From NCBI RefSeq assembly GCF_031157275.1, contig NZ_JAVIFW010000016.1, positions 1-64,000 on the forward strand: 64,000 nt of DNA. The letters are read 5' to 3'. The first letter of the stretch is position 1. Each line of letters opens with the position of its first letter. Both the position numbers and the translations under genes were made by a program. The stretch is from Streptomyces sp. LHD-70 (GTDB lineage Bacteria > Actinomycetota > Actinomycetes > Streptomycetales > Streptomycetaceae). The notes beneath the pieces are model-generated. The model was not told the origin of the DNA and ran no database searches. It was given only the letters and a program-made list of their open reading frames with translations. Of this stretch, positions 15,339 to 22,101 are shown piece after piece.

Positions 15339-15787
15339 GCGTCACCGGTCCGCTCGCGCTCGGCGCGTTTCTCGCGGGCGGACTGTTCGTACGCCTCGGT
15401 CGGCAGGGGCTCGCCAGTGAGCCAGGCCCACCACCCGGCGCACACCTGGTAGCCGACGGGGATGCCGTTGAGGGTCGCGACCGGGGTGTAGTCGCCGTCG
15501 ATGATCTCCATCCCGGCGTGGCAGTGGAAGACGCGGTCGCGGGTCTTGATGGCCTGCAGCTGGTCGGCTTCGTCCTCGGGGCTGTCGGGGCGAAACGCGC
15601 AGTCGCGACATGGCTTCGGCATGACGGCTGGAGGGCGCGGCAGGGGCCCGGCCTGGTCCTCGAAGCCTCGGATGTCGTCGGTGGTTCCCTGACGGGCGCA
15701 CCAGAGGCAGTCGGACGGGCGTGGGTCGCCCTCGCAGACCGGGCACACGTAGCGGGCGAGGTACACCCCATGCTGATGCGGCGTCAC
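15335..15787 (-). CDS. Cys-rich actinophage early protein
   Basis: The 150-residue product carries two zinc-ribbon-like pieces: CPVCEGDPRPSDCLWCARQGT near 15-35 and KPCRDCAFRPDSPE near 58-71, followed by VFHCHAG around 87-92. The middle and end have WWAWLTGEPLP and a basic helix. The same arrangement occurs, from memory, in many Streptomyces phages as an unnamed protein next to WhiB. No catalytic motif is evident. Four-base overlaps with both neighbours show co-translation. A nucleic-acid or protein-binding zinc protein is the likeliest general class. Confidence 0.72.
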   Translation of the reverse strand: MTPHQHGVYLARYVCPVCEGDPRPSDCLWCARQGTTDDIRGFEDQAGPLPRPPAVMPKPCRDCAFRPDSPEDEADQLQAIKTRDRVFHCHAGMEIIDGDYTPVATLNGIPVGYQVCAGWWAWLTGEPLPTEAYEQSAREKRAERERTGDA

Positions 15788-16110
15788 GACTGCTCTCCGC
15801 GTGGGCCGGGGATGCCCTGCGTGCCGCGCAATGCTCGTCGGCGCTCCATGTTGCAGGCCAGGCAGGGGCCTTCGCCTGGGGCTGGGGCGGGATCGACGGA
15901 CCCGCGGGGGTGGCGCTTGCAGCTGGTGACGGTCGGCTTCTCGTAGAGGGCGCGCACCGCCCCGAGGGCGTCGGTGAGAGTGCGGGTGAGGGCATGGGCG
16001 GTGTCAGGGCTGGGGATGGAGCGCAGTCCGGTCCAGGCGTGTTGTACGCGGCTCATGGCGGCGTCGGCGGCTGCCCATTGGCTGGGGGTGGGGCCTTTGT
16101 TCTTGGTCAT
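15784..16110 (-). CDS. small early phage protein with C-terminal Cys pair, function unknown
   Basis: From ATG 16110 the product is 108 residues. It starts MTKNKGPTPSQWAAADAAMSRVQHAWTG, a helical region, and ends with a CKRHPRGSVDPAPAPGEGPCLAC stretch that may hold a metal site. The longer open frame to 16269 adds an Arg/Pro-rich shadow. GGAGCCAC precedes the ATG, and the ATG overlaps the upstream stop (ATGA). I do not recognise a family; the context is the early-gene ladder. Confidence 0.62.
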   Translation of the reverse strand: MTKNKGPTPSQWAAADAAMSRVQHAWTGLRSIPSPDTAHALTRTLTDALGAVRALYEKPTVTSCKRHPRGSVDPAPAPGEGPCLACNMERRRALRGTQGIPGPRGEQS

Positions 16111-16331
16111 GTGGCTCCTTCGGGCAGGTCGAACAAGGCGGGCTGCTCGGGTGCGGGACGTATTCGGCGCCGTGGCTGCGGCGGGGGCACCGGGATGGGT
16201 TCGCCGGGGTGCAGCACGCCGAAGTGGAGTTCCAGTCCGGCGCGGCCGCCTTGGAGGTAGACGGTGCATCCCTTGCGCGGGCAGACCCGGATGGCGCTGA
16301 CGACACGGCTGGACACCGGGGCGAGGCTCAC
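16107..16331 (-). CDS. small zinc-finger-like early protein
   Basis: This 74-residue product starts at GTG 16331, overlapping the upstream stop by GTGA. It begins with a hydrophobic/Ser stretch, then IRVCPRKGCTVYLQGGRAGLELHFGVLHPGEP. The C-x4-C followed by H-x5-H spacing resembles a small zinc finger. The C-terminus is Pro/Arg-rich. The likely class is DNA- or RNA-binding, but no named family was recognised. Confidence 0.6.
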   Translation of the reverse strand: MSLAPVSSRVVSAIRVCPRKGCTVYLQGGRAGLELHFGVLHPGEPIPVPPPQPRRRIRPAPEQPALFDLPEGAT

Positions 16332-17338
16332 GAGGCTCTCCTGTTTTCGAGGCCGCGCGGGCCGTGGCGGCGTGTAGGGGCGGGCAGTTGGCGGTTGAGG
16401 GCGAGGCGTCTGCGGTAGACGGCGCCGTCCTCGGTGCAGCCGGGGCTGCATGCGTGCTCGGCTTCCCACACGTCGAGGCGGACCAACTCGGCGCGGATCG
16501 CGTCAGGGTCGTTGGGGAGGTCGTCCTCTGCTGCCCAGTCGCCCGTATCTACCTGAGGCTGTGAACGCTCGTCAGCCCCTGTCTGTGGATGGGTATCTGT
16601 GCAGGGCATCTGTAGGGACCCGGCGCGCACGCTGTCCGGATGGTGTGCGCGCACGTGCTCCAAAGGCGTGCACGCACGCTGTCCGGGAAGTTCGGAAGAC
16701 CCGGCACGCACGTCATCCGGAACACGTGCGTGCACGCTGTCCGACCCCTCTGTGTCCGATTTGCCGGTTCCCGGACCGCGTGCGTGCACGTCGTCCGGAT
16801 GGTGTGCGCGCACGCGGTCCGCGAGAGCCTCGGACTTCTCCTTGGCATGGCGGCGCCTGCTGCGCGTCTCGGTGAGGTGGTGCATGTGCTGCTCGAGGGG
16901 CAGCGCGGAGACGGGGCCGACCCAGCCGACGGCGAGGTTCACGACGGCCGAGGCATTGGGGCGGCGCCTGCGCTCTATCGCCCCACTCAGCACAAGGACT
17001 TTGAGGCAAGCGGTCACACGCTCGGCGCTCATGCCGGTGAGCAGCGCGATGGTCTCGCGTTCGGGGAAGGCGTTGCTGCCGTCCGGATCGGCGTACGTGG
17101 AGACGACGAGGCCGACCGTGAAGACCTCGGCGTACGCACGGCGCAAGCTCGGCGGCTGCCGCTGGGCCTTGGCCTGCTTGGCGAAGTGGAGGCAGGCAGC
17201 GCGCATCCGGCGCTGCCATTCGGCCCGGTACGACTTCTCGGGCTCCACACTCACCGCACACCACCCACAACAAGGGCGCCGGTACGCCGAGCGAGGGCGT
17301 TCAGGCGCGTGAGGGCAGGCGCCCTCCAGGGACGCCAC
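16328..17338 (-). CDS. replication-initiator-like DNA-binding protein with internal repeats
   Basis: The 336-residue protein has a basic N-terminal helix region, then FTVGLVVSTYADPDGSNAFPERETIALLTGMSAERVTACLKVLVLSGAIERRRRPN at ~73-128, a winged-helix domain of the kind found in phage replication (O/DnaD-like) proteins. Residues ~175-255 are low-complexity and read VRAHHPD, VHARVPDDVRAG, VRAHHPDSVRAG because the DNA there is repetitive (see 16620-16820). A charged C-terminal helix region follows. It heads the leftward early operon and faces the plus-strand HTH gene across a control region. GTG 17338 and GTG 17254 are both possible starts. An initiator role is inferred from domain, position and repeats. 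Confidence 0.68.
   Translation of the reverse strand: MASLEGACPHAPERPRSAYRRPCCGWCAVSVEPEKSYRAEWQRRMRAACLHFAKQAKAQRQPPSLRRAYAEVFTVGLVVSTYADPDGSNAFPERETIALLTGMSAERVTACLKVLVLSGAIERRRRPNASAVVNLAVGWVGPVSALPLEQHMHHLTETRSRRRHAKEKSEALADRVRAHHPDDVHARGPGTGKSDTEGSDSVHARVPDDVRAGSSELPGQRACTPLEHVRAHHPDSVRAGSLQMPCTDTHPQTGADERSQPQVDTGDWAAEDDLPNDPDAIRAELVRLDVWEAEHACSPGCTEDGAVYRRRLALNRQLPAPTRRHGPRGLENRRAS
16620..16820. repeat. iteron-like repeats nested in the replication-type gene (putative origin)
   Basis: About seven to nine degenerate copies of a unit with the core GTGCGYGCACG, usually next to GTCCGGA, are packed in 200 bp. Examples are TGTGCGCGCACG at ~16644, CGTGCACGCACG at ~16667, CGTGCGTGCACG at ~16726 and ~16779, and TGTGCGCGCACG at ~16803. 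The cores are themselves near-palindromes and some units are joined head to head. The repeats keep the reading frame. Lambda-type phages carry their origin iterons inside the initiator gene in the same way. Confidence 0.6.
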
Positions 17339-17470
17339 AGGGAGATTCCGGGCATGACTGAAACAATATGCCCCTACCCGTTAGCCCTGCAAACGCTAAG
17401 CTAAAACCATCGACCTATGGCTACCCTGTAGCTCCGGATAGATCGCCGCTCCTGCGAGAGGGTTAGTAAT
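17339..17470. promoter_or_regulatory. divergent control region between the early operon and the HTH gene
   Basis: This 130-bp AT-richer region separates the leftward early operon from the plus-strand HTH gene. It has several TTAGC/GCTAA-type half-sites: CCCGTTAGCC, ACGCTAAGC, ATGGCTACC, TGTAGCTCC and GGGTTAG. The arrangement resembles a phage switch with operators shared by two promoters. GAGAGGG at ~17455 is the ribosome site for the HTH gene. Confidence 0.5.
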
Positions 17471-17803
17471 ATGACCGTCATGACGATGCCACGCGTGGAC
17501 GCGGTCGAGGAGATTCGCCGCTTCAACCTCTCCATCACCACAGCCATGGGCGCGGCCGGCATCTCGCGACAGAAGCTCGCCGACGGCATCGGAATGTCCC
17601 GGCCATCGCTGAGCCAGCGCCTACTCGGCAATCAGGACTGGCAGTTGAGCGAGATGGTGAGCGTCGGCAACATCCTGGGCGTCCACTACAAGGCGATGCT
17701 CGACGACGAGCGGCCCTGGCTGAACGATATCGACCCCCACGAAGTCCGTGAACGCCTCGACGAAATCGCAGGTCAGAGCATGATCGGTTCTACGCCACCG
17801 TAG
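17471..17803 (+). CDS. XRE-type helix-turn-helix protein (candidate prophage repressor)
   Basis: The 110-residue protein carries an N-terminal HTH: ITTAMGAAGISRQKLADGIGMSRPSLSQRLLGNQDW at ~19-54, typical of XRE/Cro-C1. A short dimerisation-like segment then runs to DDERPWLNDIDPHEVRERLDEIAG. GAGAGGG about 9 bases ahead of ATG 17471 supports the start. Transcription runs opposite to the early phage operon across the shared control region, the usual position of a lysogenic repressor or Cro-like switch protein. It is small for a C1-type repressor with a cleavage domain, and no such domain is present. Confidence 0.8.
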   Translation: MTVMTMPRVDAVEEIRRFNLSITTAMGAAGISRQKLADGIGMSRPSLSQRLLGNQDWQLSEMVSVGNILGVHYKAMLDDERPWLNDIDPHEVRERLDEIAGQSMIGSTPP

Positions 17804-17906
17804 GTAGGGGTTGACTCCTGGTGAGAAATGCCATTGGTAAAGAGTCGATCAAGCCGGAATAGGGGCGCGTGCCCCCAATCGCGCCTGACGCCCTAAGTGG
17901 ACGAAT

Positions 17907-18551
17907 TCATTCCGTACGTCGCCGACGGGGCGCCCGCCGCTTCTGGGACACCGCCTCGAACAGCAACGGCAGGAACGTGACCGCCAGTTCTTCGGGCGCC
18001 AGCTCGTCCGGCTCGACCAGGCTCTGGGCCAGGGAGCCCTCGTGGACGGCCGTCGTGAGGCGGGCCAGGGTGTCCAGGTCCACGGTCGGGCGCCGGTCGA
18101 GCCGGTCGAAGAGGCGGCCGAGGAGCCCCGCCACCTCCTCGCGAAGGCGCCGGTCGTGCTCGGCCAGCGTGCGTGCCGTGTCCGGGTTCCGGACGGCGTG
18201 CAGGGTGAACTCCGTGGAGAGCAGGTACCAGCGGCGCTCGGTCTCGTCGAGGGCGCTCATCCGCGTGAGCACCGCGCGTACGACGTCGTCCGCGTCCGGC
18301 GGCTCCGCCAGTTCGTCGACCGCGCGCGTCAGCCGCTCCACGACGCGCCGCGCGTGCAGGTCGAACAGGGCGAAGAACAGCGCTTCCTTGTTGCGGAAGT
18401 TGGAGTAGAACGCGCCGCGCGTGTACCCGGCCCGCTCGCAGATCTCCTCGATCGACGCCCCGTAGAACCCGCGTTCGGCGAACGTCTCCAGCGCGGCTTC
18501 GAGGAGGCGCGCGGTGGTCTGCGGACGTCTCTTCGTGGGCCCCTTCGGCAA
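17907..18551 (-). CDS. TetR-family transcriptional repressor
   Basis: The 214-residue protein has the TetR HTH at ~10-55: LLEAALETFAERGFYGASIEEICERAGYTRGAFYSNFRNKEALFFALFD. The C-terminal helical ligand domain follows, ending in a basic RRAPRRRR tail. TTG 18551 was chosen because GGGAGGT lies about 5 bases ahead; the longer frame to 18713 runs back through the operator region and is not credible. It is divergent from the aldolase-MFS-oxidase operon, with a 16-bp palindrome in between. It probably represses that operon and itself and responds to the transported compound or an intermediate. Confidence 0.92.
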   Translation of the reverse strand: MPKGPTKRRPQTTARLLEAALETFAERGFYGASIEEICERAGYTRGAFYSNFRNKEALFFALFDLHARRVVERLTRAVDELAEPPDADDVVRAVLTRMSALDETERRWYLLSTEFTLHAVRNPDTARTLAEHDRRLREEVAGLLGRLFDRLDRRPTVDLDTLARLTTAVHEGSLAQSLVEPDELAPEELAVTFLPLLFEAVSQKRRAPRRRRTE

Positions 18552-18604
18552 GGAACACCTCCCTGGGCATTGACACCCCGACGTGACGCCGCTGACGATA
18601 CAGC

Positions 18605-18650
18605 ACCGTATTCGATACAGACCTGTATCCGATACGAAGACGTATGCACC
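18605..18650. promoter_or_regulatory. TetR operator candidate
   Basis: GATACAG-AC-CTGTATC at 18614-18629 is a perfect 7-bp inverted repeat with a two-base centre. It is embedded in further GTAT/ATAC half-sites (GTATTCGATAC at 18608, GTATCCGATAC at 18625, CGTAT at 18640). It lies between the divergent TetR gene and the aldolase operon, the expected place for shared control. Confidence 0.72.
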
Positions 18651-18676
18651 GATGCGGCGCCCAGGGAGGCCCTCGT

Positions 18677-19498
18677 ATGGACACGTCCACCGGCACGACA
18701 TCCGCCCCCGCACCCCACCTCGGGCTCGGCCCCGTACCGCCCGGGTTCCGGGCGATGCTGCCGCCCGAGTTCGACTCCGTCGCCGAGGAGCGGCTGCACC
18801 GCAAGCAGGAACTCGCCGCCGCCTTCCGGCTGTTCGGCAAGTTCGGCTTCTCCGAGGGCGTCGCCGGGCACATCACGGCGCGGGACCCGGAGCACCCGCA
18901 CTGGTTCTGGGTGAACCCCTTCGGCATGAGCTTCAGCCAGATCAGGGTCTCCGACCTCGTACTCGTCGACCACGACGGCAATGTCGTCGAGGGCGACCAC
19001 CCGGTGAACCGCGCCGCGTTCTGCATCCACTCCGAGGTGCACAAGGCCCGCCCGGACGCCGTCGCCGCCGCGCACGCGCACTCGCTGCACGGCAAGGCCT
19101 TCGCCACGCTGCGCCGCCCGCTCGACCCGCTGACCCAGGACGCCTGCGCGTTCTACGAGGACCAGGGGCTGTACGAGGACTTCCGCGGCGTGGTCAACGA
19201 CACCGAGGAGGGCCGGCGGATCGGGGCCGCGCTCGGCCCGCACAAGGCCGTGATCCTCGCCAACCACGGGCTTCTGACGGTGGGTCGGAGTGTGGCCGAG
19301 GCGGCCTGGTGGTTCATCACGATGGAGCGCTCCTGCCAGGCCCAGCTGCTCGCCATGGCCGCCGGCGACCCGCAGCACATCGACCGGGAGACCGCGCTGC
19401 AGGTGCGCGAGCAGATCGGTACGCCGCTGTCCGGTTGGTTCCAACTGCGCCCGCTGTGGGACCAGATCACCGCCGAGCAGCCCGACCTCTTCGACTGA
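18677..19498 (+). CDS. class II aldolase/adducin family protein
   Basis: The 273-residue protein has the zinc-binding class II aldolase fold: GVAGHITARDPEHP at ~64-77, NPFGMSFSQI, the His pair in AAAHAHSLHGKA at ~126-137, and ILANHGLLTVG at ~192-202 with the third His. Members cleave or epimerise small sugar phosphates, or are decarboxylase-like. Fuculose-phosphate aldolase is the archetype, but this longer subgroup (with an N-terminal PPGFRAMLPPEFDSV) often has an unknown substrate. GGGAGGC precedes ATG 18677. It is first in an operon with an MFS transporter and an FMN-dependent hydroxyacid oxidase, suggesting uptake and breakdown of a hydroxy-acid compound. Confidence 0.9.
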   Translation: MDTSTGTTSAPAPHLGLGPVPPGFRAMLPPEFDSVAEERLHRKQELAAAFRLFGKFGFSEGVAGHITARDPEHPHWFWVNPFGMSFSQIRVSDLVLVDHDGNVVEGDHPVNRAAFCIHSEVHKARPDAVAAAHAHSLHGKAFATLRRPLDPLTQDACAFYEDQGLYEDFRGVVNDTEEGRRIGAALGPHKAVILANHGLLTVGRSVAEAAWWFITMERSCQAQLLAMAAGDPQHIDRETALQVREQIGTPLSGWFQLRPLWDQITAEQPDLFD

Positions 19499-19506
19499 CC
19501 TCTCCC

Positions 19507-19588
19507 CCGTACGCGCCCGATCCGCGTACGCGCCCGATCCCCGCACACCCCCGATCCCGTACGCGCCCAATCCCCGTACGCGCCCCGC
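19507..19588. repeat. tandem GTACGCGCCCGATCC repeats
   Basis: About four to five imperfect copies of a 17-18 bp unit (CCGTACGCGCCCGATC) fill the gap between the aldolase and MFS genes. They have no obvious hairpin or gene. Such short tandem runs occur in several gaps of this window. Confidence 0.75.
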
Positions 19589-19615
19589 TCCGCAGCCGCA
19601 CCAGAGAGGCCCGCC

Positions 19616-20896
19616 GTGCCGTTTCTCCGCGCTCCCGCTGCACTCCGCAAGACCCGGCCGAGAATGAGCCCGCCGGTCCGCACCACCGTCGCGCTGCTCT
19701 TCGCGGCCTGGTTCGTCGACTACGTCGACCGGCTCGCGGTCACGACCGTACTGCCCCTGATCGGGGACGAGTTCGACCTCGACCTCGGTCAACAGGGCCT
19801 GCTCGTCTCGGTGTTCTTCGTCGCGTACGCCCTGTGCCAGATCCCCGGCGGCCTGCTCGCCGACCGCTTCGGCGCCGGGCGGGTCACGTGCTGGGCGTTG
19901 CTCGCCTGGTCGCTTTTCACCGCCGGCACCGGTCTGGCCTGGTCGTTCGCCGTGCTGCTCGTGGTGCGGTTCGCGTTCGGGGCGGCCGAGGGGATCTTCC
20001 CGGCGGCGTCCATGAAGGCGCTGGTCGAGCGCACCTCGCGGGAGGAACGCATGGGCGCCCAGGGCCTGATCATGAGCTCCAACGCCCTGGCCGCGGTGGC
20101 GGCGCCGCTGGCCGTCCCGGTGCTCGCGGCCGCGATCGGCTGGCGCGCCACGTTCTGGGTGGCGGCCGCGGCCGGGCTCCTGGTGTACGGGGCGGTACGG
20201 CTGTGGCTGCCCGCGCCGCGGCCCCCGCTCGCCGCGGACGCGGCAGGCTCCGCGCGCGTACGGGACGTGCTGCGTATGGGCGTGCTCTGGCGCTTCGCGG
20301 GGATGCTCTTCGGGTACGCGACCGTCACCTGGGGCCTGAGCACCTGGATCCCCTCGTATCTGTTCGCCGAGCGCGGCGTGTCCCTGACCGCCGCCGGGGT
20401 GCTGATGGCGGTGCCCTCGCTGGGAGCCGCTGCGGCCACGCTGATCGGCGGACGCCTCGCCGACCGGTTCGAGGGCCACCACCGGAAGGTGATCGTGCCC
20501 GCCATGGCGGTGGCGGCGCCCGCGCTGTTCCTGATGGCGCTGTCGCCGGGGCTGACCGGGGCCGTGGTCGGCGGCACGATCGCCGTGTTCGCCGCCTCGC
20601 TCTGCTACATGCCGATCTTCGCGGTGCCGCTGCGCAGCCTGCCGCCCGAGCAGGTCGGCCTCGGCAGCGCCGTCGTCATCATCGGCGGCCAGATCGCCGG
20701 AATGACATCGCCCCCGCTGCTCGGGGTGATCGCCGACGCCTTCTCCTTCGAGGCGGCCTTCTGCGTCCTCGCCCTCGGCCCACTGCTCACCATCGCCCTC
20801 GCCGTGACCACCCCGCAGGACTCGGACGCCTTCCTCGCCGCCCTCCGCAAGCGCCCCACGGACCCCGCCCCCCGCACCGAGAAGGAACCCTCATGA
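19616..20896 (+). CDS. MFS transporter
   Basis: The 426-residue protein has about 12 membrane segments in two halves. TM1 contains AAWFVDYVDRLAVTTVLPLIGDEF. The family loop between TM2 and TM3 reads GGLLADRFGAGRV, and the matching loop in the second half reads GGRLADRFEGHHRK. The sequence resembles the anion/metabolite:H+ (ACS-type) symporters for organic acids. GTG 19616 follows GAGAGG with good spacing; ATG 19664 is an alternative. It overlaps the downstream oxidase gene by four bases (ATGA), so the operon probably imports the hydroxy-acid substrate of its two enzymes. Confidence 0.92.
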   Translation: MPFLRAPAALRKTRPRMSPPVRTTVALLFAAWFVDYVDRLAVTTVLPLIGDEFDLDLGQQGLLVSVFFVAYALCQIPGGLLADRFGAGRVTCWALLAWSLFTAGTGLAWSFAVLLVVRFAFGAAEGIFPAASMKALVERTSREERMGAQGLIMSSNALAAVAAPLAVPVLAAAIGWRATFWVAAAAGLLVYGAVRLWLPAPRPPLAADAAGSARVRDVLRMGVLWRFAGMLFGYATVTWGLSTWIPSYLFAERGVSLTAAGVLMAVPSLGAAAATLIGGRLADRFEGHHRKVIVPAMAVAAPALFLMALSPGLTGAVVGGTIAVFAASLCYMPIFAVPLRSLPPEQVGLGSAVVIIGGQIAGMTSPPLLGVIADAFSFEAAFCVLALGPLLTIALAVTTPQDSDAFLAALRKRPTDPAPRTEKEPS

Positions 20897-22101
20897 CCGC
20901 ATCGCCCGCGCCTCTCCACCCGGGCACGTTCGGCGCGTACCAGAACGAGATCTACCTCGCCGGACTCTCCGGTGTGCAGCCCAACTACCCGATGAAGTAC
21001 GAGGAGTTGGAGGACCGCGCCCGGCACGCGATGCCGCCGAGCATGTGGTCGTACGTGGCCGGGGGCGCCGGCGACGAGCACACGCAGCGCGCCAATTGTG
21101 CGGCGTTCCAGGGCTGGGGGCTTGTGCCGCGCATGCTGGTCGGCGCGGCCGAGCGCGACCTGTCCGTGGAGGTGTGCGGGCTGCGGCTGCCGTCGCCGCT
21201 GTTCATGGCGCCGGTCGGGGTCCTGGGCAGCTGCGCGCAGGACGGGCACGGCGACCTGGCGGTGGCCCGCGCGGCGGCCCGTACGGGTGTGCCCATGGTG
21301 GCCTCGACGCTCTCCGCGGATCCGCTGGAGGAGGTCGCGGCGGAGTTCGGCGGTACGCCGGGTTTCTTCCAGCTCTATCCGCCGACCGACCGGGAGTTGG
21401 CGGCGAGCCTGGTGCGCCGGGCGGAGCGGGCGGGCTTCGCGGGCATCGTCGTCACGCTCGACACCTGGGTGTCCGGCTGGCGCCCGCGCGACCTGGCGAC
21501 CGCCAACCTCCCCCAGCTGCGCGGCCATTGCCTGGCCAACTACACGAGCGACCCGGTGTTCCGCGCGCTGCTGCCGCCCGGCGCGCAGGACGACCCGCGG
21601 GCCGCGGCCCTCACCTGGGCGAAGGTCTTCGGCAACCCGGTCACCTGGGACGACCTGCCGTGGCTGCGCTCCCTCACCGAGCTGCCGCTGCTCCTGAAGG
21701 GCCTGTGCCATCCGGACGACGTGCGCCGCGCCAAGGACCTGGGCGCGGACGGCATCTACTGCTCCAACCACGGCGGCCGCCAGGCCGACGGCGGGCTCCC
21801 GGCCCTCGACGTACTGCCCGAGGTCGTCGAGGCGGCGGACGGGCTGCCGGTGCTCTTCGACTCGGGCGTGCGCTCCGGGGCCGACGTCGTGAAGGCGCTC
21901 GCCCTCGGCGCCACGGCCGTCGGCGTGGGACGGCCGTACGCGTACGGACTGGCCCTCGGAGCCACCGAGGGCGTCGTCCACGTCCTGCGCTCGCTGCTCG
22001 CCGAGGCCGACCTGATCATGGCGGTGGACGGCTACCCCACCGTCGCCGACCTCACCCGGCAGGCGCTGCGCCGGGTCGGCTGCCGCGATGTCAGATGCTG
22101 A
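20893..22101 (+). CDS. FMN-dependent alpha-hydroxy-acid oxidase (lactate 2-monooxygenase-like)
   Basis: The 402-residue protein belongs to the L-lactate oxidase/2-monooxygenase/glycolate oxidase family: YVAGGAGDEHTQRANCAAF at ~57-75, MAPVGVLG near 110, QLYPPTDR and, at the active site, KGLCHPDD, SNHGGRQADG (~291-300; His base and substrate Arg) and FDSGVRSGADVVKALALGA. The N-terminal FGAYQNEIYLAGLSG is typical of lactate monooxygenases. It oxidises a 2-hydroxy acid with FMN and O2 in the cytoplasm. It shares four bases with the MFS gene and overlaps the convergent peptidase gene by 11 bp. The exact substrate is unknown. Confidence 0.92.
   Translation: MTASPAPLHPGTFGAYQNEIYLAGLSGVQPNYPMKYEELEDRARHAMPPSMWSYVAGGAGDEHTQRANCAAFQGWGLVPRMLVGAAERDLSVEVCGLRLPSPLFMAPVGVLGSCAQDGHGDLAVARAAARTGVPMVASTLSADPLEEVAAEFGGTPGFFQLYPPTDRELAASLVRRAERAGFAGIVVTLDTWVSGWRPRDLATANLPQLRGHCLANYTSDPVFRALLPPGAQDDPRAAALTWAKVFGNPVTWDDLPWLRSLTELPLLLKGLCHPDDVRRAKDLGADGIYCSNHGGRQADGGLPALDVLPEVVEAADGLPVLFDSGVRSGADVVKALALGATAVGVGRPYAYGLALGATEGVVHVLRSLLAEADLIMAVDGYPTVADLTRQALRRVGCRDVRC

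Larger units (their letters stand above)
3000..17810. mobile_element. truncated prophage (early and packaging genes only)
   Basis: A nearly unbroken run of leftward genes holds recognisable phage parts in phage order: replication-like gene, overlapping small early genes, ParB/ABC-GNAT operon, small terminase, large terminase, portal, MuF/prohead protease. After the protease and two small genes the run stops. The major capsid, head-tail connectors, tape measure, tail, lysis and integrase genes of a normal siphophage genome are missing. The flanks are ordinary host genes. Boundaries are approximate because no att repeat was found. It may be a decayed prophage that lost its late genes, or a satellite that keeps packaging functions; the convergent overlap near 11306-11496 favours decay. 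Confidence 0.82.

Noticed and set aside
16620..16820. CRISPR array
   Set aside because: The repeats are short, degenerate and unevenly spaced, lie in frame in a gene, and there are no cas genes or unique spacers.
2960..17860. Possible att direct repeats flanking the prophage (CGATCAAGC near 2957 and near 17847)
   Set aside because: Only nine bases match and neither is in a tRNA or other typical site; chance matches of this size are expected.
18583..22101. A 1172-codon plus-strand frame
   Set aside because: Only its last 402 codons (from 20893) are a real gene; the rest is an out-of-frame shadow of the aldolase and MFS genes, rich in Arg and Pro.
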